Shown here one piece after another: positions 34,809 to 46,701 of a DNA stretch of 64,000 bases (position 1 is its first letter; every line of letters begins with the position of its first letter). Location of the stretch: assembly GCA_963565915.1 (NCBI GenBank), contig OY751493.1, forward strand, positions 1,736,001-1,800,000. Reading direction: 5' to 3'. The notes under the pieces are model-generated. The model was given only the letters and a program-made list of their open reading frames with translations. It searched no databases and had not been told where the DNA came from. The position numbers and the translations under genes were made by a program. The stretch is from Entoloma clypeatum. Its lineage: Eukaryota > Basidiomycota > Agaricomycetes > Agaricales > Entolomataceae.

Positions 34809-36164
34809 ATGATGTCGCCGCCGTCCATCGTGTGCAGGTACGAGGCGTTCCTCGTGAAGAACGTGTCGACCATCTCCTCCCTCGAGTCGACCCTCCGCTC
34901 CATAACATGGTTCCTCCCAGGAAGGTTCAAGGACGCCGACCTCGCCTCCGAAGCCCGTTAGTCCTCCTCCGTTCCCTCTCACTCACACCTCTCACACCTC
35001 TCTAGTCTCCGCCCTCCTCAATCTCACCACCATGTACCACGACACTCTCCTCGCCACCGTCATCAACAACGACCCCGCATATCGACCCATCATTCCCTCC
35101 TCTCTCCACACCCGCTTCACCACCGCCTGTCAACAGAAGCTCGCTCCCTACAAGTGGCTCGCCCGCGCCCTCCAGCTCATCAAATACACCGAACTCCTCA
35201 TTGAAATGGCCTTGCGACGCAAAGTATCGCACAAAACCAGAATGAGATCCATCGTCCTCTTGGAGCTGATCAAGTACGTCCTCGTCCTTCCCTGTCCACT
35301 CACCCTCACACCGATCATCCAGGGCCGCCCTTCGCTTCACCCTCCTCCGCATCACCCGCAAGCCCCTCTTGTCTCCTCCCATTCCTGAGCGAGACTTTGA
35401 TCCAACCACGCTCCCCCCGCCGAGCATTGCCTCATACCCAACCCTCCCTCCCTCTTCCCCCCGTTCATCTCCCCCAGCAACTCCGGACCATCTCAAGAAC
35501 AACCGCTCTCCCCTACCTCCACATGCCCTCCTCACCAGCTCCTGTTCCGACACCTCGGCAGAGGACTATCTCTTGCCAAAGGCCCTGACAACTTCTTCCG
35601 TCAAGCCATCACTTTCTCTCGTCCAGTCATTGTCCTCACCTCAACACTGGCTCGCAGAAATCATCTACATATTGCGCCCTCTTGTCTATGGTACCATTCT
35701 TTTTTTTTCGAGTCCCAAACATGCTTACCCTCATACCCTTTTACCTTAGCTTCTCTCCTTGCTTTTGACAAGCGTTCAAATCGCCCTCTCGTCACTGTTC
35801 TAGCCATGGAACTTCTTTCTCGATCTCTGCGTAGAGCACCTCTCCCCCCTGCTGTTCTTGAGCGCGCCGAATATGCGAGGAGAGACAGGGACATGCTTTG
35901 GTATATCTTCCGTGGTTCCATTTGGCAAAAATACACTCGGTCAATCCTTCTGTCTTTTTCTCTTTTTGACTCATGTTTACTTCTCAATCCCAGACCCAAG
36001 CTGGAAGCCACTGTCGCTCGAACCAATAACACACCCATGCTCGGATTGCTTGGAGCACTCATTCAGAGTTGGATTCCACTCATTGACGAATACTATTATT
36101 GTCAGGCACTTGATTCTCCCCTCATATTTACCTGACATCTACTCCCACAGACACCGCACCCTAG
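34809..36164 (+). CDS. PEX16: Peroxin Pex16
   Basis: Peroxisomal membrane protein used in membrane biogenesis and Pex3 recruitment. The first exon reads RYEAFLVKNVSTISSLESTL, RSITWFLPGRFKDADLASEA; then YHDTLLATVINN, CQQKLAPYKWLARALQLIKY, TELLIEMALRRK, and a Pro/Ser-rich insert (SIASYPTLPPSSPRSSPPAT). The C-terminal half has HWLAEIIYILRPLVY, SNRPLVTVLAMELLSRSLRR, ERAEYARRDRDMLWYIFRGS and IWQKYTR. After a final intron the protein ends YYYYTAP. Two ATGs in tandem (34809, 34812) are possible starts. Confidence 0.92.
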
Positions 36165-36311
36165 CTTGTGATTTCATCACCCTGTATTTATGTCTTATTG
36201 TAATCCGTGCCGACCAACCATGTGATATGACACTTGTCTCCATCATCGAATGACACAAAGGCAAGATCGGTTCCGGGAACAGCTCCCAATATCCATCGCT
36301 TCTTAATTCTC

Positions 36312-37057
36312 ATGACACCTTCCCATCTCCCCAATATCCGTCGTATCGTGACCACCCATAGTGAGCACGGCGTGGCCGTCGTCCAGAGCGACAGCCTTCT
36401 CGTTCAAGAGGTGAATACTTGCGTGGAGCCCAAGTCCCCAAGTCTGATGACGGCCAGGAAATGAACACTGTCAAAGGAGCTAATTCCGCCGCAATTTGGG
36501 TCACTGTCGATTCGATACCCACCAACGACAATAACAACATGCATGTGCTCTTCATGCAAATTTCCCCTTCCTCGTTCATCTCGTGACCTGGCAGAGGAGA
36601 TGGCGCTGGACGCAAAATCGATCCCTCTATGAACTTTGGGCTTGTGCATCCCCATGGGACTAACCTCCGGTCTACAGACCTCACACCTGGCGCAGTAACA
36701 CCCATGGTTAGTAGCATTCCTTTCGAAGTGAAGGATCGTTTCAGCTGACCTGATAACAGCATCGGACGTCTTCGTTGGATTATAATATCCTGAGTAGGTG
36801 ATCATCTCGTCAGTCCTTGGCTTTTCGATCGATCATAAACAGTTCGGGGAGAGTTGACTCTCATCACTGAGGATGGCACAGAAAAGCATTTGAAGAATCC
36901 CGGTGACACTGTCATTCAAAAAGGTACACTACATGCGTGGAGAAACCCTTCCAGCGTCTGGGCCCGTTGGATAACCGTCTTGATCGCGGCGGAGCCTGCT
37001 ATTGTCAATGGACAACCTCTAGTCCCCGCTTTCCACCCTGCCGCACCGTTGGAGTAA
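36312..37057 (+). CDS. Cupin-domain protein
   Basis: Small cytosolic protein with one cupin-2 barrel. The start reads MTPSHLPNIRRIVTTHSEHG. Later exons give IWVTVDSIPTNDNNN, GLVHPHGTNLRSTDLTPG, PMHRTSSLDYNIL, GELTLITEDGTEKHLKNPGD and TVIQKGTLHAWRNPS. The His of PMHRTSS and the His of LHAW fit metal-binding positions of cupins, but one usual His/Glu of motif 1 is changed (RTSSLDYNIL in place of the H-x-H form). The substrate is unknown. It lies tail to tail with the SDR gene (56 bases between stops). Confidence 0.75.
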
Positions 37058-37113
37058 TGTGCTATATAATACACTCGAGTCTACATGTACCACCCGCCTC
37101 GCGGGGGCTGGCT

Positions 37114-38159
37114 TCACTGAAGATTAACGAACAATCCTCCATCCACGAGCAAGGATGCCCCCGTGACGTATTTTGCTAGATCGCTCCCTAGAAATACCAC
37201 AGGCCCTGATACATCATCCGGAGCTGTCATTCAGGTGGTTCGTAAGTCCCTCACAATGTCAAAACTTTTGTTACCTCCAAGTCGCCCAAGCACTGTCCGG
37301 TTTATGGTGTATTGCCGCTTCTTGTCATCTGCCAGGTCTTCTGTGTTGATATGTGTCGCAATCGTTCCTGGCAGGACAGCGTTAGCCCGGATGTTGTATT
37401 TTCCCAACGCGATCGCACAACTCTGCATGAGGGAAAGAATCCCTGCCTTTGTCGGGGTGTAATGACTACGATGAAGGATTCACGAACAGGAAAGACAGGA
37501 AAGGATGGAAACCATCTGACCACTGGAATTCACCTCCAACGAGGGCAGAGATCGACGAGATTCCAATTATGGATCCTCCCTGGGGAGTCTGATTCTTCAT
37601 TTGGTTGGCAACCGCTATACTCGTCGATGGGTCATAGTATCAGGAGGGGAAAGTGGACGCATGCCTTGAACCACGTAGAACGACCCGTCGAGATTGACTT
37701 CATGCGTACGTTTCCAGGTAGAATGTGACATTGTCAAGAACTCTACAAAAGGGCATATTCCGGCGTTTGACACGAGCACGTCGATCCGATGAAAGGCCTG
37801 AACCCCAGCTTCGACGATCTGGACAGCAAAAAAGTGAACATGGCGTTGATGAAAATGAAAGCAATCTGACCTTTGTGGAAACCGCAGGGTCGGCTATATC
37901 GCCCGCCACAGTCACAACCTGCACACCGTCCTTTGCGAGGGAACTCTGGAGAGAGTGAATCTCGATCTCGGTGACAGCATCGCCAAAGTAATGTAAGATC
38001 AGTGCCGAAGCGCCATGCTTTGCAAAATCAAGAGCGCTGTTTTGGGGTGTGGATTCAATATGCGGTGACGGCGATGGGGATGCTGGATACTCGCCATGCT
38101 CGTCCTATGCCTCTCGAGGCACCTGTTATACAAATTACCTTGCCCGCTGCGAGAGCCAT
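37114..38159 (-). CDS. Short-chain dehydrogenase, similar to L-rhamnose-1-dehydrogenase
   Basis: NAD(P)-dependent Rossmann oxidoreductase. Exon 1 reads [20 protein letters not shown] (TGxxxGIG motif). Exon 2, reached by a GC-AG intron (38037-38094), reads [20 protein letters not shown]. Further exons give [29 protein letters not shown] residues, a Ser-containing strand near 37560, the catalytic [16 protein letters not shown] (YxxxK), [38 protein letters not shown] and the end [26 protein letters not shown](I/V)ALGKY and EDLADDKKR resemble fungal L-rhamnose-1-dehydrogenases as I recall them; the substrate is inferred, not shown. Divergent from the KARI-like gene, 206 bases between starts. Confidence 0.83.
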
Positions 38160-38365
38160 AGGTCGACGAAGGGAGCCCTGTAGCCACCACCCAGAACTTG
38201 TTCGACCGGGCGTGCCGGACCGGGCGGCCACAAAGGCAGCCCCTCCTGACCTGCGCGAACGGTCTGAAAGAGATCATGAGGTCTCGGGACGCAGAGTAAA
38301 CCTGTTGCTTAAAAACGACAGTCAAGGGAATTATCTGGTGGTTAATTTTCTTTTCCAACACCCTG

Positions 38366-39885
38366 ATGTCTGCCAAGATGTATGTCAATCAAATCTCACT
38401 TTGGCGATGGTCTTATGAGATATTGACGTTTTACAGCTATTACGACTCCGATGCGGACCTGGGAGTGTTGAAGGATAAGTTGATTGTCTTCCTTGGGCAA
38501 GGATCAGATAAGATCAACGACGTGATGCTTTTTTGACGATCGTTCGCGAAACAGATTCGGGAACCAAGGTGCTGCACAGGCTCAGAATCTGAGAGATAGC
38601 GGGATTCCCAACGAGAAGATTTTGATTGCAAACCGTGATGATTCCTATGCTGCTGACGCCAGATCGAAATATTTCCATGTAGAACATGACTTCGGGAAAG
38701 CCGCTGCAGAGGCTGATGGTATGTGGAATCGTCTAGTCCCCGGTCAACTGAAAATCCTGGATTAAAACATGAGATATCAGTTATTTTTCTCTTGATACCT
38801 GATCAGGTTCAACCGGGAGTGTTCAACGAACAGGTCGCGCCAAGGTTGAAGAAAGAAGCAGCGATCGTCATTGCCAGTGGATACAACGTTTTCTTCAAGC
38901 TCCTCAACTTCAGCGCGAAACAGGATGTCGTGATGGTGGCACCGAGGTGGGTTTACAAAATAGGCATGAGACCTGAATTGAGGCTGTCAACTGCAGAATG
39001 ATCGGCTCATCGGTGCGATCCTTGTACCAAAAAAACACAGGTTTCCCTTGCTTCGTATCGGTAGAGCAAGAGGGGACAGGTAACGGTCTAGCTCTGGCTC
39101 TGGCGTTGTCGCGCGCTATTGGTGCGACACGAGCAGGCGCGATTGCATCCTCAGCTCGCGAAGAGACAGCAATGGACCTCTTCGCGGGTGAATCTCTTGT
39201 ATGTTAATTTGCCAGCCGTGCACTGAGCCTTCCGAACAGAGCAAGCCCTCTGGCCAAATATCATCATGCTCTTCAGGTAGGACAATCAGTATTGTTCGAA
39301 GTAAATCAATGGCTTAAAGAGGGTGCAGAGAAGCATTCAGTGTCCTCAAGGATGCTGGTTGCTCTGATGAAGCTCTTTGTTACGAAATGTAAGTCCAAAA
39401 ATCTTGAATCGATTTGACAAGTCAGGTTTAGGATTGTAGGTGGATGTCTAAAGAACCAGCCGAGATCTTTGAAAGAGCAGCCGAGGACGGTTTTATTCAG
39501 CAAGTGGGTGTTGGATCATTTCAGAGAAGATGCAAAGCGACTCATCCTTTTCATCTCGCCAAGTTGAAACATCATTCGACCGTGTCACAGTATGGACAAC
39601 TTAGCAGGTCTTTAGCTCTCGATGGTGCAGCAACACGGGCATACTTCCAAGAGGTTTTGAACAATCAGGTATGTCCAGTCATAGTCGGAAAGGTCGGAGT
39701 GAACGCTGGATGTCTAGATACTGAATGGAAAATTCTGTGAAGAATTCAGCAGGATTGAGAAAGATTTGGAGAAAGAAGGACTCGAGAATCCTCTGAACGA
39801 GTTATTCCGCAAATCGGAAGAAATTGAACTTGTGCAGGCTGAGAAAAGAGTTCGAGCGAAGCTTGCTGGGGTTTCGAGCAGATGA
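38366..39885 (+). CDS. KARI-like protein with altered active site (not ILV5)
   Basis: Homologue of ketol-acid reductoisomerase (IlvC), about 325 residues, without a mitochondrial leader (start MSAKIYYDSDADLGVLKDK). A GC-AG intron (38497-38554) interrupts the Rossmann glycine loop FLGFGNQGAAQAQ. Next: FLLIPDQVQPGVFNEQ, IASGYNVFF, VMVAPRMIGSSVR, AREETAMDLFAEQ and CYEMWMSKEPAEIF. In true KARIs the matching positions read A/SHGFN, APKGPGH and FECLHEMK. So the catalytic His is Ser, the Lys is Arg, and the second Glu of the C-terminal metal pair is Ser, while the Asp/Glu of MDLFAEQ are kept. It likely keeps cofactor binding but may not do the isomeroreductase reaction. Comparison is with the consensus from memory. 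Confidence 0.82.
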
Positions 39886-40000
39886 TATATGTATATATTT
39901 TGCAAAGAAGATGAAACTTGCATGAAATTCGGGACTTGTGCACAAACACGGGACAACATTCCAGTCTTTTTCTCTCACCTCACTTCCTCTGACTTTTGAA

Positions 40001-42347
40001 ATGGCATCACCTAATGGCAAAATGGACGTTGATACATCTCCGAACCGCAGGTCGTATGTATACGTAGTATTATGCCACTAATACTTGCTAACTCTGACTC
40101 TGTGAACTGCCAGCTCTCGCAACCATTCCACAGACACACTCCATACCAGGAAATCACACCGCTCGGTTTCGCGAGAAAAGAGGCGTCGTGACAAGGATCA
40201 TGACGACCGGCGTAGGCGGAGCCGCAGCAGAGATAGATATCGCGAGAGGGATCAATCTCGCGACAGACACCGCGACAGAGACTATGAGCGGAACAAGGAG
40301 CGCCGTCGTGAGAGGGATAGCGACCGGGGGCATCGGAGCGACAGGCCTCGTGCAGGAGGTGATAGTCGACATGGCCACCGTGAACGCGAACGCGACAGAG
40401 AGGACAGAGACAGAGACAGAAGACGCAAGAGAACTGATGACGGTGAAGACATCACCGACCGAGACAACGAGAGCCGCTCGAAGAGGAAAAGGCCAGACGA
40501 GGATGTTGACGACAGCATTCCTCCGGGCTTACCTCCGAGAGACAGTCCTCGATCGGCTCGAAGAGAAGGGTCTCTGAGTCGTAAAAGCAGTGATCGATCG
40601 TACCAGCCTTATCATGATCCAAGGGATGAATTGGATGGACCTCCACGATCCAAAAGGGACAGAGAATACGGTAGTATGGGTTCGCGCGGACTTTCAGATG
40701 TCGAAGATGGTCCAGTTCCTCATCGAATGCGAACCAAAAGCCCTCCTCCCATCAAGTCAGCTGACCGCTTTTTGGAGTCTATTGAATTTCAAACGACTGA
40801 CGCCTCCCTTTCAGACGAGCATCTCCTGTCTATGAAGCACCGCCTGACTATAACCCTGATGAACCCAAAGAGGACGACTCTGAAGCCCGATCTGTTTTTG
40901 TTTCACAGCTTGCTGCACGTTTAACCGCTCGAGATTTGGGTTACTTTTTCGAAGACAAACTCGGTGAAGGAACCGTAATGGATTCGAGGATTGTTACAGA
41001 CAGGTTGTCACGTCGGTCTAAAGGGTAGGCATGCTCTTCTGCACATCATCTCTCGTTGCATTACCTTTTCTCAGTATTGGCTACGTTGAGTTCCGTACCA
41101 TCGATCTCGTCGAGAAAGCCCTTGCTCTTTCCGGAACGGTCGTTATGGGCCTTCCGATAATGATCCAACTTACAGAATCGGAGCGGAACAGGCTTCATCC
41201 TGGAGACGGGTACGATGACGCTCGTCGCTTTGGGCTTGTATTAACGGGTCAAAATTAGGAACCTTAATCTTCCGCCGGGTGTCAATGCACCCCATGGGTC
41301 CATGCAGTGCGTTAGATCATCATTGCAATCAAGCCGGAGTTAACGAGGACCTGTTTAGATTATACGTTGGGTCATTGCATTTCAACCTTACCGAATCCGA
41401 TATAAAACAGGTCTTTGAGCCCTTCGGCGAGCTCGAGTTCGTCGATCTGCATAGAGATCCCATGACGGGACGCAGTAAAGGATATGCTTTTGTTCAGTGA
41501 GTGCATGTAGTTATCTTATCTATCTCATCTGACTTCGTAAAACTAAGGTATAAGCGGGCGGAGGACGCAAGAATGGCATTGGAACAAATGGAAGGTTTCG
41601 AGCTTGCAGGTCGGACTGTACGTTCATTGTGTCATTCTCACCTGCCACCACCCAGATTGGTGTATCTACTTGCAGCTCCGCGTCAACACTGTGCATGAGA
41701 AAGGAACTGTCAAGTATACTCAGCAGGACTCCCTGGACGAGGCCGGTGGTGCGTTTCGCAATCAATTAATTCATCCAGCTATTTTTAACGATATTTCCAG
41801 GTGGTAACTTGAACGCAGCATCTCGTCAGGCGCTAATGCAGAAACTTGCTAGAACTGAACCTGCTTTGTCTCTACCAGAACCTGTGTAAGATTTTTTCCT
41901 GTTGCTTGAAGCTTTGCTAAAGGTCCTTTTTTAACAGAGCAAAACCTATTACTCCAGCGATGCAATCCCGGTCCATTTTGCTCAAGAACATGTTTGACCC
42001 TGAAGAGCGAGTATAACTCTTCTTCTGAGGCTACGGCCTGACTGACTTGGCGGATGCAGAGAAACGGAACGCGATTGGGACAGGGACCTCGCTGAGGATG
42101 TCAAGGGGGAGTGTCAAGAAAAATATGGTTCCGTCGTAGCTATAAAGGTTGAAAAAGAAACACAGGTACATATTTTGCTTATCTCAAGATTGCCTTACCG
42201 ACGTCTCTACAGGGAGAGATTTACGTGAAATTTGATGCAGTCGAGTCTGCCAAGAAGGCTGTCCAAGGCCTCAACGGTCGCTGGTTCGGTGGCAAACAAG
42301 TTTCGGCTGCCTTCATATCCGACGCAATTATGCAGGCTCACCAGTAG
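40001..42347 (+). CDS. RBM39/CAPER-type RNA-binding protein (Rsd1)
   Basis: Splicing factor related to RBM39/CAPER-alpha and S. pombe Rsd1. It starts MASPNGKMDVDTSPNRRS, followed by a long RS/RD-rich region (a run of Arg-Asp-Arg-Glu dipeptides at 40180-40470) and a SPPPIKS linker. RRM1 reads SVFVSQLAARLTARDLGYFF and KGIGYVEFRTIDLVEKALAL. RRM2 reads FRLYVGSLHFNLTESDIKQV with KGYAFVQYKRAEDARMALEQ. The UHM-like RRM3 reads SILLKNMFDPEEETERDW, GEIYVKFDAVESAKKAVQGL and NGRWFGGKQVSAAFI, where the R-x-F of RWFGG is the U2AF-homology signature. About eight introns. Confidence 0.93.
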
Positions 42348-42977
42348 TATTTTTATGCATTACAAGTGGTTTGGGAGTGATTCCCCACTGAACCTTCTCA
42401 TTTACTCAAAGGCACAACAGACAACGATTGTTTGGCTACAATGCCTTTTTATTTTTGTTTTTGGTGTTATCTCAATATTCTGTCCTGTCCAGATCATGAC
42501 TCTCTCCCACCTGGATGGTCCGAGTTGCAAGATGGCATAGGCAGGTTTCATTGCTGATGCTTCTTGGACAATTCGCTATGTTTCTTTCAAATAACCCTTC
42601 TTTGCGTTAGATTATCACAAAAAAGAAATGAATGCCTCGTTTGCGTCAAGGTTGGACTTGACTTAAGTTTATTTGCCTGAGTTCAGACGAGATACGTGAA
42701 GGTATCAGTTGCATTTGTTTTACTTCGGCCGCAAACTGACAGACGGCGTAGGAAGGGATGTCATTATGTTAGTTTTTAGGAACAGTCCCTGCTGTGTTCA
42801 GCTATCTCTATTGCTTAACCCAGGAGGCAGCAGCACTGACGACAACAAAGTGATATGACCAGACTGCAGACCGTGGTCCGACCTTAAGATTGTATAGTTC
42901 TACTGATCGACTATCATCACCAACTAGAGTCTATGGGAGACTAAATCATAACACGACCAACTATCGGTCACCGAAAA
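42348..42977. other. Intergenic region, no gene seen
   Basis: Holds the 3' UTR of the RBM39 gene and the promoter of the D-serine dehydratase gene. Short open frames here continue from other frames of the upstream exon and have no gene-like features. Confidence 0.5.
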
Positions 42978-44545
42978 ATGTACACCCAAACGACGACTCC
43001 ATTCCTGCTCTTGGAACGCCCCTCGAAACATCTTCTGCTGAAGCAATTTTTAAACCAACCCCTTGACGCCCTCAGGACTCCTGCATTGCTTATTGATCGA
43101 AGTCTGTTCGCCGAAAACTGTGCAAAGATGCATCAGAGATCGAAGATATTAGGTGCAAGGTTTCGCGCACATCTTAAGACGCATAAGGTGGGATTAAAGC
43201 TAGCGTCCCATGTCACACCATGGTTGAGTTGTATAGACGGCGGAGGGGACAAGACTCCAGCTGGTATCGAGTGTCGATCGGACGAATGCTGTTGTGGTGT
43301 CCACCATCATGGAGGCATGGGAGCTGGTCAGAGCTGGCTTGGTGGCGGACTCGACAATAAAAGACGTCAGTTACAACTTGTCGTCAATTGCACTGGCCAT
43401 CTGAGAATTATCTTTTGTAGATCTTATATGGGTTGCCAGTTGCGCTCAACAAAGTCGCAGACTTGTCCGCCCTTTGGGACAAGGTCTCGAAAGATGGAGG
43501 AATTGTCCGACTTCTTATTGATCACCCCGATCAAGTATGTTTTTTGGACAACTTCGAGCGGGCCCGCAGTCATCCAAAAACCTGGTCGGTGTTTGTAAAA
43601 ATCGATTGCGGTCTCCGGTGAACTCTGAAACAACAGCCTCCCAATGGAAGGCTATGGCTAATCACTATTGCGCAGACGCGCTGGCGTGATTCCTGGGTCC
43701 CCTTTGTTCAAAGAGCTGCTCTCCTCTCTTTTCTCTTCTCCTTTTATCTCTGTGTACGGCTTCTATGGGCACGCTGGTCACTCATATGAATCGAAGTCAT
43801 TCTCAGAAGCTTCTGCATTCCTGTCCTCAGAAGTAGATGCCTTGAATACAGCTGCGGCGGCAGGGTTGGCTGCCTTGGCGAGTTCTTTCAAGAAGGAAGC
43901 ACACCAGCAACCATTTATCCTGTCCGCTGGTTCCACTCCAACCACTCATGCAGTCAGCGAAGAAACAAAGGGCCTACTCTCCGAAATACTTCATGGAAAC
44001 TTGGAACTACATGCTGGTATGCTATCCCAACAAAATGTCTATTTCTCACCGAAGAAAGTGTCCTAGGGAATTACCCGATGCTCGATCTGCAACAACGAAG
44101 TACGAGTTTAATAGGTGAAGGACTGATTGCCCAGAGAGTTCTCGCCACAGTTGTCTCATACTACCCTGGTCGTGGCGATGGAGGAACTGACGAAGCTTTG
44201 ATTGATGCTGGGGCGATAGCTTTCAGCAAGGATACCGGTCCCTCGGAAGGGTACGGCGAGATCCTTGGTACGAACTGGAGACTTGCAAGGATTTCACAGG
44301 AGCATGGAATTCTAACTCGAACGACCACGAAGGAGGGTGAGCAGAACCTTGAAGTCGGGAGTGTCGTCGAAATCGTTGGCCAACACGCTTGTTTGATTGC
44401 GGCGGTGGGTAGATTTGTTTGGGTTCGGTGGACACGACCTCAAACTTATGGCACTTAGGGTCATCCATGGTATTATGTCGTAGACAGATATGTCGAAGGT
44501 GGACAGAAGGTGGTGGACATCTGGGTGCCGTGGAAAGGGTGGTAG
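42978..44545 (+). CDS. DSD1: D-serine dehydratase (DSD1 type)
   Basis: PLP- and zinc-dependent enzyme of the alanine-racemase-like fold; turns D-serine into pyruvate and ammonia. LRTPALLIDRSLFAENCAKM and RAHLKTHK contain the PLP-binding Lys. The next exon gives TAEGTRLQLV and VVVSTIMEAWELVRAGLV. Then ILYGLPVALNKVADLSAL, SVFVKIDCGLRRAGV, VYGFYGHAGHSYES, ILSAGSTPTTHAV, LELHAGNYPMLDLQQ, and near the end GQHACLIAA, which holds the His-x-Cys zinc motif, followed by YYVVDRYVEGGQKVVDIWVP. All key residues are present. Five introns. Confidence 0.93.
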
Positions 44546-44680
44546 CGGCACTTGTTCTGGCGATATAATATAATACTGCACGTGATCTGGCAGGAAGGCA
44601 GTCGTAAGTCATGGTACTTACACCGCTGAACGTCGCCAAGGGGCTGAAGATTTCAGTTGCTTTTCAACGTTCCGACGAGC

Positions 44681-45777
44681 ATGCCATCCAACAACTACGA
44701 AGGAGATGCTACGGAACTATTAGAAACATACGGTGCGTTTGCTCGCCCTTCGTCCTGGGTTGCCTAATGGTGGGTGTCCAAGACTTTCTCATGAAGTACA
44801 TTATTATTGGTGCCGTTTACTTCTCTTTTGTTGTCATTTACTCCTGATTTTCGCCAACAAAATGATCCAGGGGAGGCCGGTACTGGAAAATCATGTTTAC
44901 TTCACCATTTCATTCATAATTCCTGTACGTTTGGATCTTTAATCTCCCCTATCTTTCTTGATAAAGCGCAGTCAAATATCAATCACAACATACAATTGGC
45001 GTCGAGTTCTCAAGCCGCACCGTCAGACTTGGAGAAAAAAGAATAAAACTTCAGGTAAGCGGGAAGCTAGGCTGGTCGAGGAAGTTCATCACATTCCATG
45101 TACAAGCTTTGGGATACAGCAGGACAAGAACGTTTTAGGTCTGCTTCATGTTTGATGGGAGTGTTGTTACATCTCATAGGATGCGCTCCAGGTCTGTTAC
45201 ACGCAGTTATTATCGCGGCGCCGCTGGTGCAATTCTTGTCTATGATATCACAAAGTCAGCTACGCCTCAAATCAGCGTTTACATGTCCATGCTCATAGCC
45301 AAACTAGTCGGGAATCATTCGCGAATCTATCTCGTTGGCTTGCCGATGCCAGAGCACTTGGTAGCCCCCACTTGGTCACGGTCCTTGTAGGTAATAAATC
45401 GGATCGAGAGGAGGAGAGAGAAGTTGAATGGGGTGAAGCGAGTCGGTGGGCAGCAGAGAATGGTATGTCACCATACAGACCCGTCCCAACCAACTCCACA
45501 AGGAAATCGCCCAGATATCCATTTCCTTGAAGTTTCTTCTCTGAATGGCGACAATGTCGAAGCGCCTTTCCTTTTGGCGGCCAGGGCTATCCTTCTCTCG
45601 ATTGAATCCGGAGTTCTCGATCCGGAAAAGGCTGGCAGTGGCGTCAGTTACGGGGACAGGGCACTCAGACGAGTCAACAGCTCGAGTCGACTGAGCTTCG
45701 GCAGTTTGAGCGGCGGCCGCAGAAAGGGAGCTGGAGCCACGAAGCTCAGGCTACTTGGTAGCAACAAATGCTGCTAG
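44681..45777 (+). CDS. Rab GTPase, Rab4-like
   Basis: Small GTPase of endosomal recycling. Exons join to [35 protein letters not shown] (P-loop), [20 protein letters not shown] (switch I), [20 protein letters not shown] (switch II), [39 protein letters not shown] (NKxD), [16 protein letters not shown] and [16 protein letters not shown]. The protein ends in the double-Cys prenylation signal [28 protein letters not shown] and GSG-x-x-YGD features are closer to Rab4 than to Rab2 or Rab14. At least seven introns, several exons under 60 bases. Confidence 0.9.
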
Positions 45778-46701
45778 TCTTCGCGCGCGAAATGCTCCCG
45801 TACTACTCGTGGGTTTTCTACTCCCGTCACAACCAGGGATAGCCATGCTTATTATTTCCAGAGACATTCAGTCACTCCCTTTGCAGTGCGTCTGCTGCTT
45901 CATTGTAGCGTATATATGGCCATTATTTTCATTTGCTCCTCTTCATACCCCATTATCTTATACCAGTACGTCTCACTTCTGAATTCGATGCTCGCGCATT
46001 ATACAGACTCATCACGTCCTTCACGTATCTTCCATCCTATCTTCACACTTTCTAATCGAGAATTCAGATCATCTCTACTAGATCACCCATAATTTCCCGA
46101 TGGCCGGCGACGATAATCTAACTGACTACATGACCGTTGGACAGCACACGCGCGATTCTCGCACTGCATCCTTTAGAAGTTGTAATAGAGAAGATAAAAG
46201 TCACAAGACGTGGTCATACACCTTTGCAAGTTCGCACTCGGGACGGCATGCTTCCTTTATAAGACACTTGTGATCTTCCTGTCCCTCGTTATCAGTCGGC
46301 ACGACATTGGGAGAAATCGTTTTCTCAAATGACTAAAGAAATTCACGGTATTTTACCTCGGCACTTCTCCACATGCGGAAGGACATTTTATTTCAATTTT
46401 TCCTTTCCTAACTCCCCCGCTCTGTGTCCTCGTATTCATGAAATCTCGGAGATAGAGAGTGAAGGTTCCTCAAGGCCTAAGGTATGTTCTTTGACCGCCT
46501 TTGGACCAATTTTCGTCGCCAGCTGCTACTTTCTATTCCCCGTCAGGGAGTACACTGCATACTGTATATCATTTCTCGCCGTTCGCTGGTGCGACGCAGA
46601 TGAACGGAACATCACCTACACAGCCAAAAACTGCTGATCAAGTGTTCGTTTTCGCCCCATATAAAAGCGGTGCGGTCCAAATTACTGATGATGTTCTCAA
46701 G
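45778..46701. other. Intergenic region and unresolved 5' part of the next gene
   Basis: No conserved coding sequence is recognisable. Open frames of 75-100 codons at 46329-46728 may include the N-terminal exon(s) of the following membrane protein, but no splice combination I tried keeps frame convincingly. Confidence 0.4.

Noticed and set aside
34437..34982. 181-codon minus-strand frame rich in Gly/Ser/Pro
   Set aside because: It is a second frame over the coiled-coil gene and overlaps the first exon of PEX16 in antisense; it shows no motif.
35002..35553. 183-codon Gly/Glu-rich minus-strand frame
   Set aside because: Antisense shadow of PEX16 exons; composition follows from the Pro/Ser-rich insert on the other strand.
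38366..39885. Calling the KARI-like gene ILV5
   Set aside because: It has no mitochondrial presequence and differs at several catalytic positions, so an annotation as the branched-chain amino-acid enzyme would mislead.
42232..42540. 102-codon frame after the RBM39 gene
   Set aside because: Starts in another frame of the last RBM39 exon and runs into the 3' UTR; no domain.
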